The notes beneath the pieces were generated by a model. The model made no database searches, was not told the DNA's origin, and saw nothing but the letters and a program-made list of their open reading frames with translations. Made by a program: the position numbers and the translations under genes. A DNA stretch of 38,589 nt from Kiritimatiellaeota bacterium B1221 (GTDB lineage: Bacteria; Verrucomicrobiota; Kiritimatiellia; SS1-B-03-39; UBA6053), in contig JARHXX010000035.1 in the NCBI GenBank assembly GCA_029269125.1, positions 1 through 38,589 of the forward strand. The letters run 5' to 3'. Positions 6,302 to 13,954 of this stretch are shown here, piece by piece (the stretch's first letter is position 1; each line of letters opens with the position of its first letter).

Positions 6302-8629
6302 TTACTCCGTCCACAACCCCATTTCATCCTGCCACAACAACACCGGAGCCTGCTGCCCTTTCTCTTCCGCCCAAAGATCAATCTCTTGTTGAATCAGTTG
6401 GCGGACCTGAATGCTCATCTGATGTCGAATCTTCGGACTATCCACCTGAAACAGCATACTGAGTGTCGGTTCCTTGGCCCGGGTAAATAAACGGAACCCG
6501 CCCTTTTCATTCGCCGACGCCGTCCCATTAAGGACATCGCGCAGAGGGCCGCTCAATGCCTCGGCAATCTTTTGCGCGGAAGCTTCCACATTCTCCGGAT
6601 CGAACCCCACCGAAAGCGCCCCCTTCCCGTCAGGCGATCCAAACAGCAGTCGGCAATCCCCATTCCCCAAGTCACTGAACGCCAACACGCCGTCAGCTTT
6701 GCCTCGGAAATTTTCCAGTTCCTCGGTAATCCCCGCATCCGGCTTGGGCGCGTCCTCAACATCCCCCACATCAGAAGCCGGCGCCTCTTCTTCCACCCCT
6801 TTTGGTTCGGACACAGGTTCCAACGGCACTTCCACCGGGGTCATCTCCGGACTGTTCGGTGCCTCAACATCCGCGGTTTGCATTTCCGGAGGATTCTTCG
6901 AAACCACTTCTTTCACCTCGGCCAAATTTTCTTCAACTGACACATACCATTGCCGAACCGTTTTACGCATTTCATCAGATGTTCGCCGCATCATCTCCTG
7001 CCAGCGGGGATCCTGCGTCTCTTTGATCCCCTGCCAACGCTGTTGCCACACTTTCAGCCATTGATCATACAGGACATCCGCATCCAACCCTTTGGCCACC
7101 GATGCTTTTAAGACCTCCATCCCTTCCTTTTCCATCTCCCGAATCAACTGTATTTGCGCGGTCAATGATTGGAGGCCCGGCTTCAATTCCTCATTCAACA
7201 CTTCAACAGCAAGGCTCCCGGTTTCAGAAAATACAACCGCGTCCGGATCTTCCTCCATCTCAAATGCCTGACGGACCTGCGCACTTTCGCGGGCTTCAGC
7301 CAACTCCCGATCATAAAACCAGAGAATCACCGATTCCGGCAGGGGCTCATCATTCGCCAGCCCGGGATAAAAAGCTTTCAGTTGCTTCTCGGCAAAAGCC
7401 TGTCGAATGGCGGGAAGCTGCTGATTTAAATTTTTATCAATTTCAGCCTCCCATGCGGCAACCAAATGCCCCTCGCCTGTCAGCGCTTCCGAGTAATATG
7501 CGCGCAAAGCCTCTTTCCGGGCTGCCGGGGCATTCGCCATCCAGGTGTCCACCAGCTGTTCCTCCCGAATTTCCATCACCGCCTCTTTCAAAACTTCCGC
7601 ACTTTCCTCCGGACGCAGATGTGCGGAAGGTTTTACGTTTATTATGTTTTCCAACATTCTGCCGGTCACTTTTCCCTCTTCCCAAGATTGAAGAAAGTTC
7701 ACCAGCTCTGCCTCCTCCCAATCCGCCGCCGCGCGCTCCCCCCAAAGCGACACAACTTTAAAAACATCATAGACCGGCGGGCGCGCATCCGGCTTGGCGG
7801 CCGCAACGGTCTCCCACCCTTCATTGATGGCCCGCTTCATGTCATCCGCCATCCACATCCCCCCCTCTCCCATGCCGGGTCTAAGGACCTCCACCACCCG
7901 GTTCATCTGTTCCTGATATTGCAGCCAAAGCACCTCCAACACCTTTTGGGTCAACCGGGCAGGCTCTTGTGAAACTTCTTCCAGCAAAGTTTCAAATGGA
8001 ACAACTTGTGGCTGTATTAAATCCGTTAAACTCTGGAACGCTTGTTGCGTCAGAGGGGTTGATCCATCCTCCTCTTCGTTATCCAGTCCCAGCAACCATT
8101 CATCCACTTCGGCCTGCGTCGGATACTGAAGTCCCGCCTCCATACGCTTTTTCAGTTCATCTACCGCACGTTCTCGGGCCTGCGGATAAACCAGATCCAC
8201 CGCATTCTCCGCAAACAGTTTGGCCCCCCGCTCACATCGAACCTGCCAATCCGGCCCCACCCGTTTCAGAATATCCTTGATCGAAATCGGAAGAGGACTC
8301 TGGGATTGCGCCGCACCCATCACCTCTCCCACTTTTAAATCATAATCATACACCCGCCATGCCGTCACCCAGGTCCTCGCCGCCGTTTTACCCAATGCTT
8401 TTTGCCGATACGTTTTTAAATTTTCTAAAATTTCTTCAGACAATTCTTCGGTCAGCTGGAGGCGATCTTCGGGGGACCACCGGGACTGTTGGTTTAAAAG
8501 CAACACCACCTCCTGCGCCGCCGCCCGTAAGGCGAGACTTTGCTTGGCCCGTTGCTTGGGGTCCACTTCCTGTGAAAAAACCATCAAACTCAATCCCCCC
8601 GCCAAAGCACCCATCAGCATCTTTTTCAT
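6302..8629 (-). CDS. Large exported helical protein, third gene of an ExbB/ExbD-like operon
   Basis: A 775-residue protein I do not recognise. It has a signal peptide (MKKMLMGALAGGLSLMVFSQ) and then a long, highly charged, mainly alpha-helical body (about 25-570) rich in Glu, Gln, Trp and Ala. A Pro/Glu/Val-rich linker follows (about 575-645, e.g. PEMTPVEVPLEPVSEP), then a compact C-terminal domain (about 647-775) with beta-type segments such as GVLAFSDLGNGDCRLLF. The ATG at 8629 overlaps the stop of the preceding gene by ATGA, so translation is coupled. It follows an ExbB/MotA-like and an ExbD-like gene. It could therefore be the periplasmic effector or energy transducer of that complex, as TonB and TolA are for theirs, although it lacks an N-terminal anchor if the signal is cleaved. 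This role is inference. Confidence 0.85.
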   Translation of the reverse strand: MKKMLMGALAGGLSLMVFSQEVDPKQRAKQSLALRAAAQEVVLLLNQQSRWSPEDRLQLTEELSEEILENLKTYRQKALGKTAARTWVTAWRVYDYDLKVGEVMGAAQSQSPLPISIKDILKRVGPDWQVRCERGAKLFAENAVDLVYPQARERAVDELKKRMEAGLQYPTQAEVDEWLLGLDNEEEDGSTPLTQQAFQSLTDLIQPQVVPFETLLEEVSQEPARLTQKVLEVLWLQYQEQMNRVVEVLRPGMGEGGMWMADDMKRAINEGWETVAAAKPDARPPVYDVFKVVSLWGERAAADWEEAELVNFLQSWEEGKVTGRMLENIINVKPSAHLRPEESAEVLKEAVMEIREEQLVDTWMANAPAARKEALRAYYSEALTGEGHLVAAWEAEIDKNLNQQLPAIRQAFAEKQLKAFYPGLANDEPLPESVILWFYDRELAEARESAQVRQAFEMEEDPDAVVFSETGSLAVEVLNEELKPGLQSLTAQIQLIREMEKEGMEVLKASVAKGLDADVLYDQWLKVWQQRWQGIKETQDPRWQEMMRRTSDEMRKTVRQWYVSVEENLAEVKEVVSKNPPEMQTADVEAPNSPEMTPVEVPLEPVSEPKGVEEEAPASDVGDVEDAPKPDAGITEELENFRGKADGVLAFSDLGNGDCRLLFGSPDGKGALSVGFDPENVEASAQKIAEALSGPLRDVLNGTASANEKGGFRLFTRAKEPTLSMLFQVDSPKIRHQMSIQVRQLIQQEIDLWAEEKGQQAPVLLWQDEMGLWTE

Positions 8630-9381
8630 TGTGCAACCTCATATTCCTGGGTGACCCGATCCAGAAAAGGATACCCCCGCTGCGAAAGCTCATGGGCGAT
8701 ACGTCGAAGTTCAGCCGAGGGGTCAGCCGCCTCGGATGACGCATCCAGCGGAAGCCGGGCCGCCGTCTCGGAGATCGCCGTCCACTGCAGCCCTTCCACC
8801 TGTTTCCGCCACTGCAATATCCGGTCGGAAATATGCCCCATGGCATATTCCCGGCGCTCGGGCGTAATCAAAGATTCGGCAGGCAGCGCCGAAACATTCT
8901 CCGGCTTCACCGAAGCCAGTGGATCATATAAAACCAACCGGGGGCCCTCCCCGCCACTCTCCGGCAACAAGGCCTGTTCATAAAGCCGCTGCTGAAGACC
9001 ATCCTTGTCATTTAAGATCTGACTCTTCACACATAGAATTTTAAACCGCTCATCCGCAGGAAAGGCACCCTCCCACAATATCCGGGACGCATCCGGAAAG
9101 GCCGGCAACTCAGCCTCGGCCGCCCAGTCATCCATCACCTGATCAATGCGGAAAATCAGTTGCTGCTTCCACATTTCCAGGATCGCCGGACTTTCTTCCT
9201 GCGCGGTCATGGTCTGACCAATCACCATTAATCGCGTCATAATGGCCAGGATCAAAACCAGAGGCAAAGAGATTTGCACCAGCGCATCATTCGGACTGAG
9301 CGAAAAAAGTTTGGTGGGCGAGGAGCTGACCAGATCATCGATCGAACGGATCTGCCGCATGGCATCCGGACGGTTTCTCAC
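8626..9381 (-). CDS. ExbD/TolR/MotB-like single-span membrane protein
   Basis: A 251-residue protein with a short cytoplasmic N-terminus, one membrane span (about residues 33-55) and a roughly 195-residue periplasmic part. The span is entered through SPNDALVQISLPLVLILAIM. Asp32 at this point matches the place of the essential proton-carrying Asp at the start of the ExbD/TolR/MotB helix, where the pattern is P-x-x-D-x-x hydrophobic. The periplasmic part is helical and has no visible OmpA-type peptidoglycan-binding motif, and it is longer than ExbD or TolR (about 140 residues). Start and stop overlap the neighbouring genes by four bases on both sides (ATGA). The preceding gene looks like the matching ExbB/MotA subunit. 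The proton-channel reading is an inference from topology and pairing. Confidence 0.8.
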   Translation of the reverse strand: MRNRPDAMRQIRSIDDLVSSSPTKLFSLSPNDALVQISLPLVLILAIMTRLMVIGQTMTAQEESPAILEMWKQQLIFRIDQVMDDWAAEAELPAFPDASRILWEGAFPADERFKILCVKSQILNDKDGLQQRLYEQALLPESGGEGPRLVLYDPLASVKPENVSALPAESLITPERREYAMGHISDRILQWRKQVEGLQWTAISETAARLPLDASSEAADPSAELRRIAHELSQRGYPFLDRVTQEYEVAQ

Positions 9382-10511
9382 GACCCGCCCTCCTTTCTTT
9401 TACCGGCCGACCCTTCCAAATATTTCCCGAAGGCCTGACGTAAAGAACTCCGGTCTTCAATCCGGTCGCTATGTTCCTGACGAAGGTGCGCGAGCACTTC
9501 GGTTCGCTGTTGACTGGCATGCTCACCCGTGGCCTTTTGCTGCGAAGTCAACGCGGTCAATTGATCCCCCATGGCACGTAAGATCTGATTCCCCTCCTGT
9601 TGTGCCACCAGCTGGGCACCCATTTTCTCCTCCATGGCAGAGAGTTTTTCAATCAACGCTTTCCCCTGCAGCTCCTGTTGGGCCGCCAAGGACTGCTGAT
9701 GTTGCTGCATCAGATTGAGCACATCCACCACGGATTTTTCGAAGGACTTGTTCTCCAGCCCCTCACGGAGGGATTGCACATCGTCCTGAATCTTCTCCAG
9801 CGCTTGGGGAAAGCTGGGAAACGCTTTCAGACCCAACTGCTCACGAAAATCTTCGCTGGCCCGGCCCAGTGCCTGCATGTCCTGAATGAGTCCCCGGAAA
9901 GTCTCCTCCAAACTCAGACTTTCATCCGGCACCGGCATATGGACCGCACGGTGACACAACCAGGTGAGCGGCCGTGCCGCTAAAAAGGCACCCGCCAAAC
10001 CGAGTAAGGAACTCAACAAAGCCGTCGCGGTTCCTCCCAGCAATTGATCAAAAGTCTGCTGAAGATGCTCAGCCGAAATTTCACCAGTTTCCAGAGACCG
10101 GACCCCACTCACATCCAAACCGATGAGCAAGCCGTAAAGCGTTCCCGCCAGCCCCAGCATCACTAAAAAGAATGGAAAATGTGGGGGGTAGGGATCATAG
10201 ATTTCATGCAGCAGCCGCTCCGGGGCCTCCCTGCCCCATGTCCATACCCGTACCCCCAATCGCAAAGGAAATAAAAACAGCAGGACCACAATCAAGGTGC
10301 TGATCGTACTCAAATCATCACAATAGACTCCAAAAGACTGATAGATAGGCGCCGGAAGCACCCCCTCCAAACCTCGCCACTCCGGACGGTACACACGAAT
10401 GGCAAAATCGAGATTCACCCCCCACAACAAAGTCGCCGGCAGACAGAGCAGAAACGAAATGCCCCCCAGAAGGGCCAGACGAAATTTTGATGGATAAACG
10501 TATTGAGACAA
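9378..10511 (-). CDS. ExbB/TolQ/MotA-like proton-channel protein with long coiled-coil tail
   Basis: An integral membrane protein with four hydrophobic segments (about residues 11-32, 69-87, 112-134 and 158-182) and a Gln/Glu-rich coiled-coil C-terminal region of about 170 residues. Segment three reads LGLAGTLYGLLIGL and segment four LGGTATALLSSLLGLAGAF. These match the GLLGTVxG and xALxxTAxGLxxA blocks of the MotA/TolQ/ExbB family. A long cytoplasmic coiled-coil tail is not found in ExbB or TolQ but recalls ZorA and other motor-like proteins. No ATG is available near the start. The TTG at 10511 is chosen because CGGGAG lies six bases upstream; a GTG at 10553 would add 14 residues. It heads a three-gene coupled operon. 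Confidence 0.8.
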   Translation of the reverse strand: MSQYVYPSKFRLALLGGISFLLCLPATLLWGVNLDFAIRVYRPEWRGLEGVLPAPIYQSFGVYCDDLSTISTLIVVLLFLFPLRLGVRVWTWGREAPERLLHEIYDPYPPHFPFFLVMLGLAGTLYGLLIGLDVSGVRSLETGEISAEHLQQTFDQLLGGTATALLSSLLGLAGAFLAARPLTWLCHRAVHMPVPDESLSLEETFRGLIQDMQALGRASEDFREQLGLKAFPSFPQALEKIQDDVQSLREGLENKSFEKSVVDVLNLMQQHQQSLAAQQELQGKALIEKLSAMEEKMGAQLVAQQEGNQILRAMGDQLTALTSQQKATGEHASQQRTEVLAHLRQEHSDRIEDRSSLRQAFGKYLEGSAGKRKEGGS

Positions 10512-10602
10512 TGGAAACTCCCGACATTTCAAAGGAAAAAGAATACAGCCCACAGCTTACATGAATCCCACAGGAATTCACCACCCTTTTCCGAACAGAT
10601 TC

Positions 10603-11116
10603 TTAAATAAACGGGCGGCGGTCTAAAACCAGCTTCAAAGGACGGGAACTCGTCAGTACGCCGGGCAGGGACGCCTGTAATTCTGCCAGCGCGCACAGAC
10701 TGCCAAACAGCATATGCAAATCGTTCAACCCATCCGCCTTTTCAATATTTTCTGACAAGACCCACTCCAAATACCCCCCCCCGCAAAATCCATCAGCTCC
10801 TCACGGCATTCATGGTGGCGGTGCCCCGACTGACAAAACGCCCGGGTCATGCAATATACCCAATCCACCGGTGCAAAACCCCATCCCCGATCCACCGGAA
10901 ACAAGTATCGATGAGCGCCGCCGGATCTCCCGGAAAGAAACCGGGGGTATAAAGAAGATTGGCCGCATCCGCAAATCCCTAAGGATTGATCCCCGGTTCA
11001 ACTTCACGCTTCTTATGCCCTTTTCCCCAGCGGCAATATCGACCGGTCTCCAATTCACATGCAGCAATTTTTTACCGTACCTTTGCCAAAAACGGATCTA
11101 AATCCACGGTCATCAT
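10603..11116 (-). pseudogene. Decayed gene, possible alpha/alpha-toroid carbohydrate-related protein
   Basis: Starting from ATGATG at 11116 the frame gives MMTVDLDPFLAKVR, a TAA at 11072-11074, then KIAACELETGRYCRWGKG with REVEPGINP. A TAG follows at 10979-10981, then GFADAANLLYTPGFFPGDPA and ALIDTCFRWI, and a TGA at 10847-10849. Sense continues one frame over (MTRAFCQSGHRHHECREELM, then DFA). It shifts again at a run of nine C (10774-10782) and ends cleanly with a segment containing GLNDLHMLFGSLCALAELQ, finishing LVLDRRPFI and TAA at 10603-10605. Two nonsense codons plus two frameshifts show the gene is dead. NPYGFADAANLLYT and the DRRPFI end recall a family of about 350-400 residues, which would mean an internal deletion as well; this is from memory and unverified. 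Confidence 0.75.
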
Positions 11117-11138
11117 GGAACCTGTAAAAAGAGGGACA

Positions 11139-11825
11139 TCATCGGCCGGGGATCGGCCAGTAATAATCCGCAGACGCAATTGAAAAGAAATTTTCAAGAT
11201 CTTTGGGCAGGACCCAGCGGCCATGTCCATCCAGGTACACCGCGTTCATTCCACTTATGGGCTCCATGACCCCTGGTTCGTTGTGCGCCAGACTGGAACC
11301 GTCCGATCTGGCCAGGGTCAAACAGCCCCAGATCGCAGCCTCGGAAGGATAGGTGTCCATTAAGGCCATGTAGGGTTTATCCGTGGCGTAGGTTCCCTTG
11401 AATGGCGAATCAAGGTTGAAGTATTGGTACGTCGTATATTTTGTATCATAGCTGCTCGTCTCAGGATTCCGCACCTTGCGTAAATTCCCCGGACAAAACA
11501 TCGCAATTTCACGCGGCCCCAGAATATCCAGAAAAATTTCATCATAGTCGCCAAAGGCATGCGGAAAATCTCCTACCGGTCTCGCCACTTCCGGCAACCG
11601 GCCTTCATGCTCCGTCGCCCAGGAAACCGTCGCCACCGATATTTGACGCAGTTTATTCAGACACTTGGTCCGGGTGGCCTTCTCTAAAGATTTCGCGACA
11701 AAAGGGAATAAAATGGAAACCAAAATCGCAATAATGGCAACCACCACCAACATCTCAATCAAAGTAAAGCCTTCCCGTTTGATCCGGGGAGAAGGGGGAA
11801 ATGTGGATAAAGAATGTATTCTCAT
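11139..11825 (-). CDS. Pseudopilin-like protein (type II secretion N-methylation domain, H-X9-DG type)
   Basis: A 228-residue protein with a class III signal: basic leader, Gly19, then [21 protein letters not shown]. This is the prepilin peptidase recognition site plus the hydrophobic stalk helix of type IV pilins and type II secretion pseudopilins. The globular part is typical of the large Planctomycetes-Verrucomicrobia-Lentisphaerae group and ends in [15 protein letters not shown], the H-X9-DG-type motif. Such proteins are present in many copies per genome in this group; their role is unknown, with surface or secretion involvement usually suggested. The ATG at 11825 follows a GAGGA ribosome-binding site; an upstream GTG/ATG would only lengthen the leader. 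Its stop is 22 bp before the start of the decayed gene, probably a former operon partner. Confidence 0.9.
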   Translation of the reverse strand: MRIHSLSTFPPSPRIKREGFTLIEMLVVVAIIAILVSILFPFVAKSLEKATRTKCLNKLRQISVATVSWATEHEGRLPEVARPVGDFPHAFGDYDEIFLDILGPREIAMFCPGNLRKVRNPETSSYDTKYTTYQYFNLDSPFKGTYATDKPYMALMDTYPSEAAIWGCLTLARSDGSSLAHNEPGVMEPISGMNAVYLDGHGRWVLPKDLENFFSIASADYYWPIPGR

Positions 11826-11964
11826 AAGCAAAATCGTCCTCAATAAAAAATAGTGGGAATAAACCATTATCTCATAATTTCATCCCAAAAGCATTATTAT
11901 TACACGGGATATTTACACCATACGACCCTCACCCACCTTCCCGGAAAAAGCCTTGCCGTAAACT

Positions 11965-12813
11965 TCAACCAGACAATACCTCGATCAGTTTGCTCCGCAA
12001 AGGCAAGGCCGCTTCATGAATTTCCCGCTGATAGTGGATGTATTCTTTTCGGCCTGCAGTCGTTTCAATACAAATCGGCTCATACCCCATCCCGCTCACA
12101 TCATATGCACTCGCCCGCATATCAATCTCCCGGGCACGCCATGCCAAATCAAAGCACGCATCCGTCAAAAGCGAAGGCACCAGCGGCTGCAACTTCATAC
12201 ACCACTTGTACAAATCCATATTGGCATGTAAACATCCGGGTTGCTCCTGTTGCGGACGCCCTTCCGCAGTCAAAACATTTCGATTCTGGGGCTGCGCACT
12301 TTCACTGAAAAACCTAAAGGCATCAAAATGCGTACACAACAACGGCATCGATTCCACCACCTCCCGGGTGCCCGCATGCCCCAGTCGTAATGGCAGCTGC
12401 GGATGCCTCACATCTTTCTCTTCATACACCATCGCCCATTCATGTAATCCCAAACAAGCAAAAACCGGCGGCCGCTCCTGCGTCTGCTTTAACAAATTGA
12501 TAATCCATGCCACCCCGCTCTTCCGTTTCTGCTTCCACGCTTCCACATCTAAAACCCTCCCCTCACCCTCTTGCCGATACCCCTCTTTGTCCGGAAAATC
12601 CTCAGCATCCGCTCCTTCCAACCACACATCTCTCCCTGGACTCCACTGCAGCATCCGCCCTCCCCGCAAGGCATAATACTCCCACAGAAAATCTTCAAAG
12701 GGATGTTTTTGGCCGCGACTCCGCCGGTCTCTACGGCGCTGTACCCAGGGTCCCATTTTTTCCCGATGCCGGTCCATCTCTTCCCGCCAGGCGGATTTCA
12801 TCATTCTTTTCAT
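11965..12813 (-). CDS. Conserved protein commonly labelled 3-methyladenine DNA glycosylase
   Basis: A 282-residue soluble protein matching a widespread conserved family that databases often name 3-methyladenine DNA glycosylase without experimental proof. Recognisable family segments are HPFEDFLWEYYALRGG near the N-terminus, FACLGLHEWAMVYE in the middle, SMPLLCTHFDAFRFFSE, EQPGCLHANMDLYKWCMKL, and LAWRAREIDMRASAYDVSG with the late PICIETTAGRKEY. It shows no helix-hairpin-helix-GPD signature of known AlkA-type glycosylases, so the repair role should be treated as a label only. Start and stop of the preceding glycosyltransferase overlap by four bases (ATGA), so the two are translationally coupled. 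Whether this reflects shared function is unclear. Confidence 0.75.
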   Translation of the reverse strand: MKRMMKSAWREEMDRHREKMGPWVQRRRDRRSRGQKHPFEDFLWEYYALRGGRMLQWSPGRDVWLEGADAEDFPDKEGYRQEGEGRVLDVEAWKQKRKSGVAWIINLLKQTQERPPVFACLGLHEWAMVYEEKDVRHPQLPLRLGHAGTREVVESMPLLCTHFDAFRFFSESAQPQNRNVLTAEGRPQQEQPGCLHANMDLYKWCMKLQPLVPSLLTDACFDLAWRAREIDMRASAYDVSGMGYEPICIETTAGRKEYIHYQREIHEAALPLRSKLIEVLSG

Positions 12814-13952
12814 TTTAAAAACCCCGGCTTTAAACTGTTCCGGTAGGCTTCCAAAAACCGGTCTCTAAGCGCTTCCCACCTATATTCAGCCTCCACCAAC
12901 CCGCGGGCAGCCTCGCCCATGCCCGCACCCGCAGTCAGCGCCTCATCCAGCTTTTCGGCAAGCGCCGACACATCCAAATCCGATATCAATGCCCCCCCGG
13001 CTTCAGCTAAATCATCGAAATAACAATTTTTGGACATGACCAGAGGCGCACCCGCCCAGGCCGCTTCCAAAAGCGACAAACTAAAACCCTCCGCCCGGCT
13101 GGGCAGACAAAAACAGTCGCATTGATGCAATGCATTCCATTTTTGCACCCCCTGCAACTCGCCTGGGAAAGAAACACTTTCTGAGCAACCCAACGTATCG
13201 GTCAGGCGCTTCAGCTCATCCTTCATCCCGTAATCCGGCCCTGCCAATACGAGATGTAAATCCGGGTGACGCTCCCGCAAACAAGCAAACGCTTTCACCA
13301 GAAGATCCGGTGCCTTTTGCGGATGTAAACGTGAAAGAGACAATACAAAGCGCGCCCCGGAAAGCCCGGGGAAAGCTGTATCCCCCGTAAACAAATCCTC
13401 ATCTGCAAAAATACCATTCGGGATTAATCGCGTCCGGCAGACCCCCTCCTTTTTCCAGTCCTCAACTTCCGCTTCATTTAACACATGCACAAAATCCGCT
13501 TTCTGCCAACGCCGCCTCCATCCCAGCAAATGCTTAAGCATCCATTTCGCAATACGGTGATTTTCCGCATGCCATGGATGCAGCATCGAATGCGCCGAAA
13601 TCACATAAGCACAGGAATGTTTTAATGAAAAAATTTGTGCCCAGGCCAATATGGGTTCCCACAGTCCATGCGTATGTACCACATCGGGGGCAAACGTTTT
13701 CAACGCCCCGGCAACCCATTGAGGACCCAGCATCGGGAAAACACTTTTGGGTAAAGGAAACAGCAGAACCTTATCAAAACCCGGAAACGCCCCATATGTT
13801 TTTTCTATTCTTTCCGCATCCCCGGGTGCGGATAAAAAAATTATGGCGGATACCTCACCCTGCTCCGCTAAAACCGACGCGAGAGAAACCGCACTTTTCG
13901 GCAGCCCGCCTCCTCCCGGATCCAACGAGGAAATCACCTGTGCAATGCGCAT
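12810..13952 (-). CDS. Glycosyltransferase family 4 (GT-B fold)
   Basis: A 380-residue retaining glycosyltransferase of the GT4 type, which transfers a sugar from a nucleotide donor, usually during surface polysaccharide or glycolipid synthesis. The N-terminal acceptor domain has MRIAQVISSLDPGGGGLPKS, with the Gly-rich loop, and HTHGLWEP. The C-terminal donor domain has RFVLSLSRLHPQKAPDLLVKAF and the E-x7-E motif in SRAEGFSLSLLEAAWAG. There are no membrane helices, so it works at the cytoplasmic face. It starts two bases after the stop of the preceding secreted-protein gene. Sugar and acceptor cannot be inferred, and no polysaccharide export cluster is visible around it. Confidence 0.9.
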   Translation of the reverse strand: MRIAQVISSLDPGGGGLPKSAVSLASVLAEQGEVSAIIFLSAPGDAERIEKTYGAFPGFDKVLLFPLPKSVFPMLGPQWVAGALKTFAPDVVHTHGLWEPILAWAQIFSLKHSCAYVISAHSMLHPWHAENHRIAKWMLKHLLGWRRRWQKADFVHVLNEAEVEDWKKEGVCRTRLIPNGIFADEDLFTGDTAFPGLSGARFVLSLSRLHPQKAPDLLVKAFACLRERHPDLHLVLAGPDYGMKDELKRLTDTLGCSESVSFPGELQGVQKWNALHQCDCFCLPSRAEGFSLSLLEAAWAGAPLVMSKNCYFDDLAEAGGALISDLDVSALAEKLDEALTAGAGMGEAARGLVEAEYRWEALRDRFLEAYRNSLKPGFLK

Positions 13953-13954
13953 TC

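Noticed and set aside
7102..7761. Plus-strand 219-codon open frame opposite the 775-residue gene
   Set aside because: Low-complexity Pro/Ser-rich translation, no ribosome-binding site, fully antisense to a gene with a signal peptide and coupled start.
6302..10511. Zorya anti-phage defence system
   Set aside because: The first two genes recall ZorA/ZorB, but there is no visible OmpA-type domain in the second and no ZorC, ZorD (helicase) or ZorE (nuclease) gene next to them.
10810..11067. Independent 85-residue gene
   Set aside because: It is an off-frame reading within the decayed gene at 10603-11116; the sense frame shows conserved-looking segments interrupted by stops.
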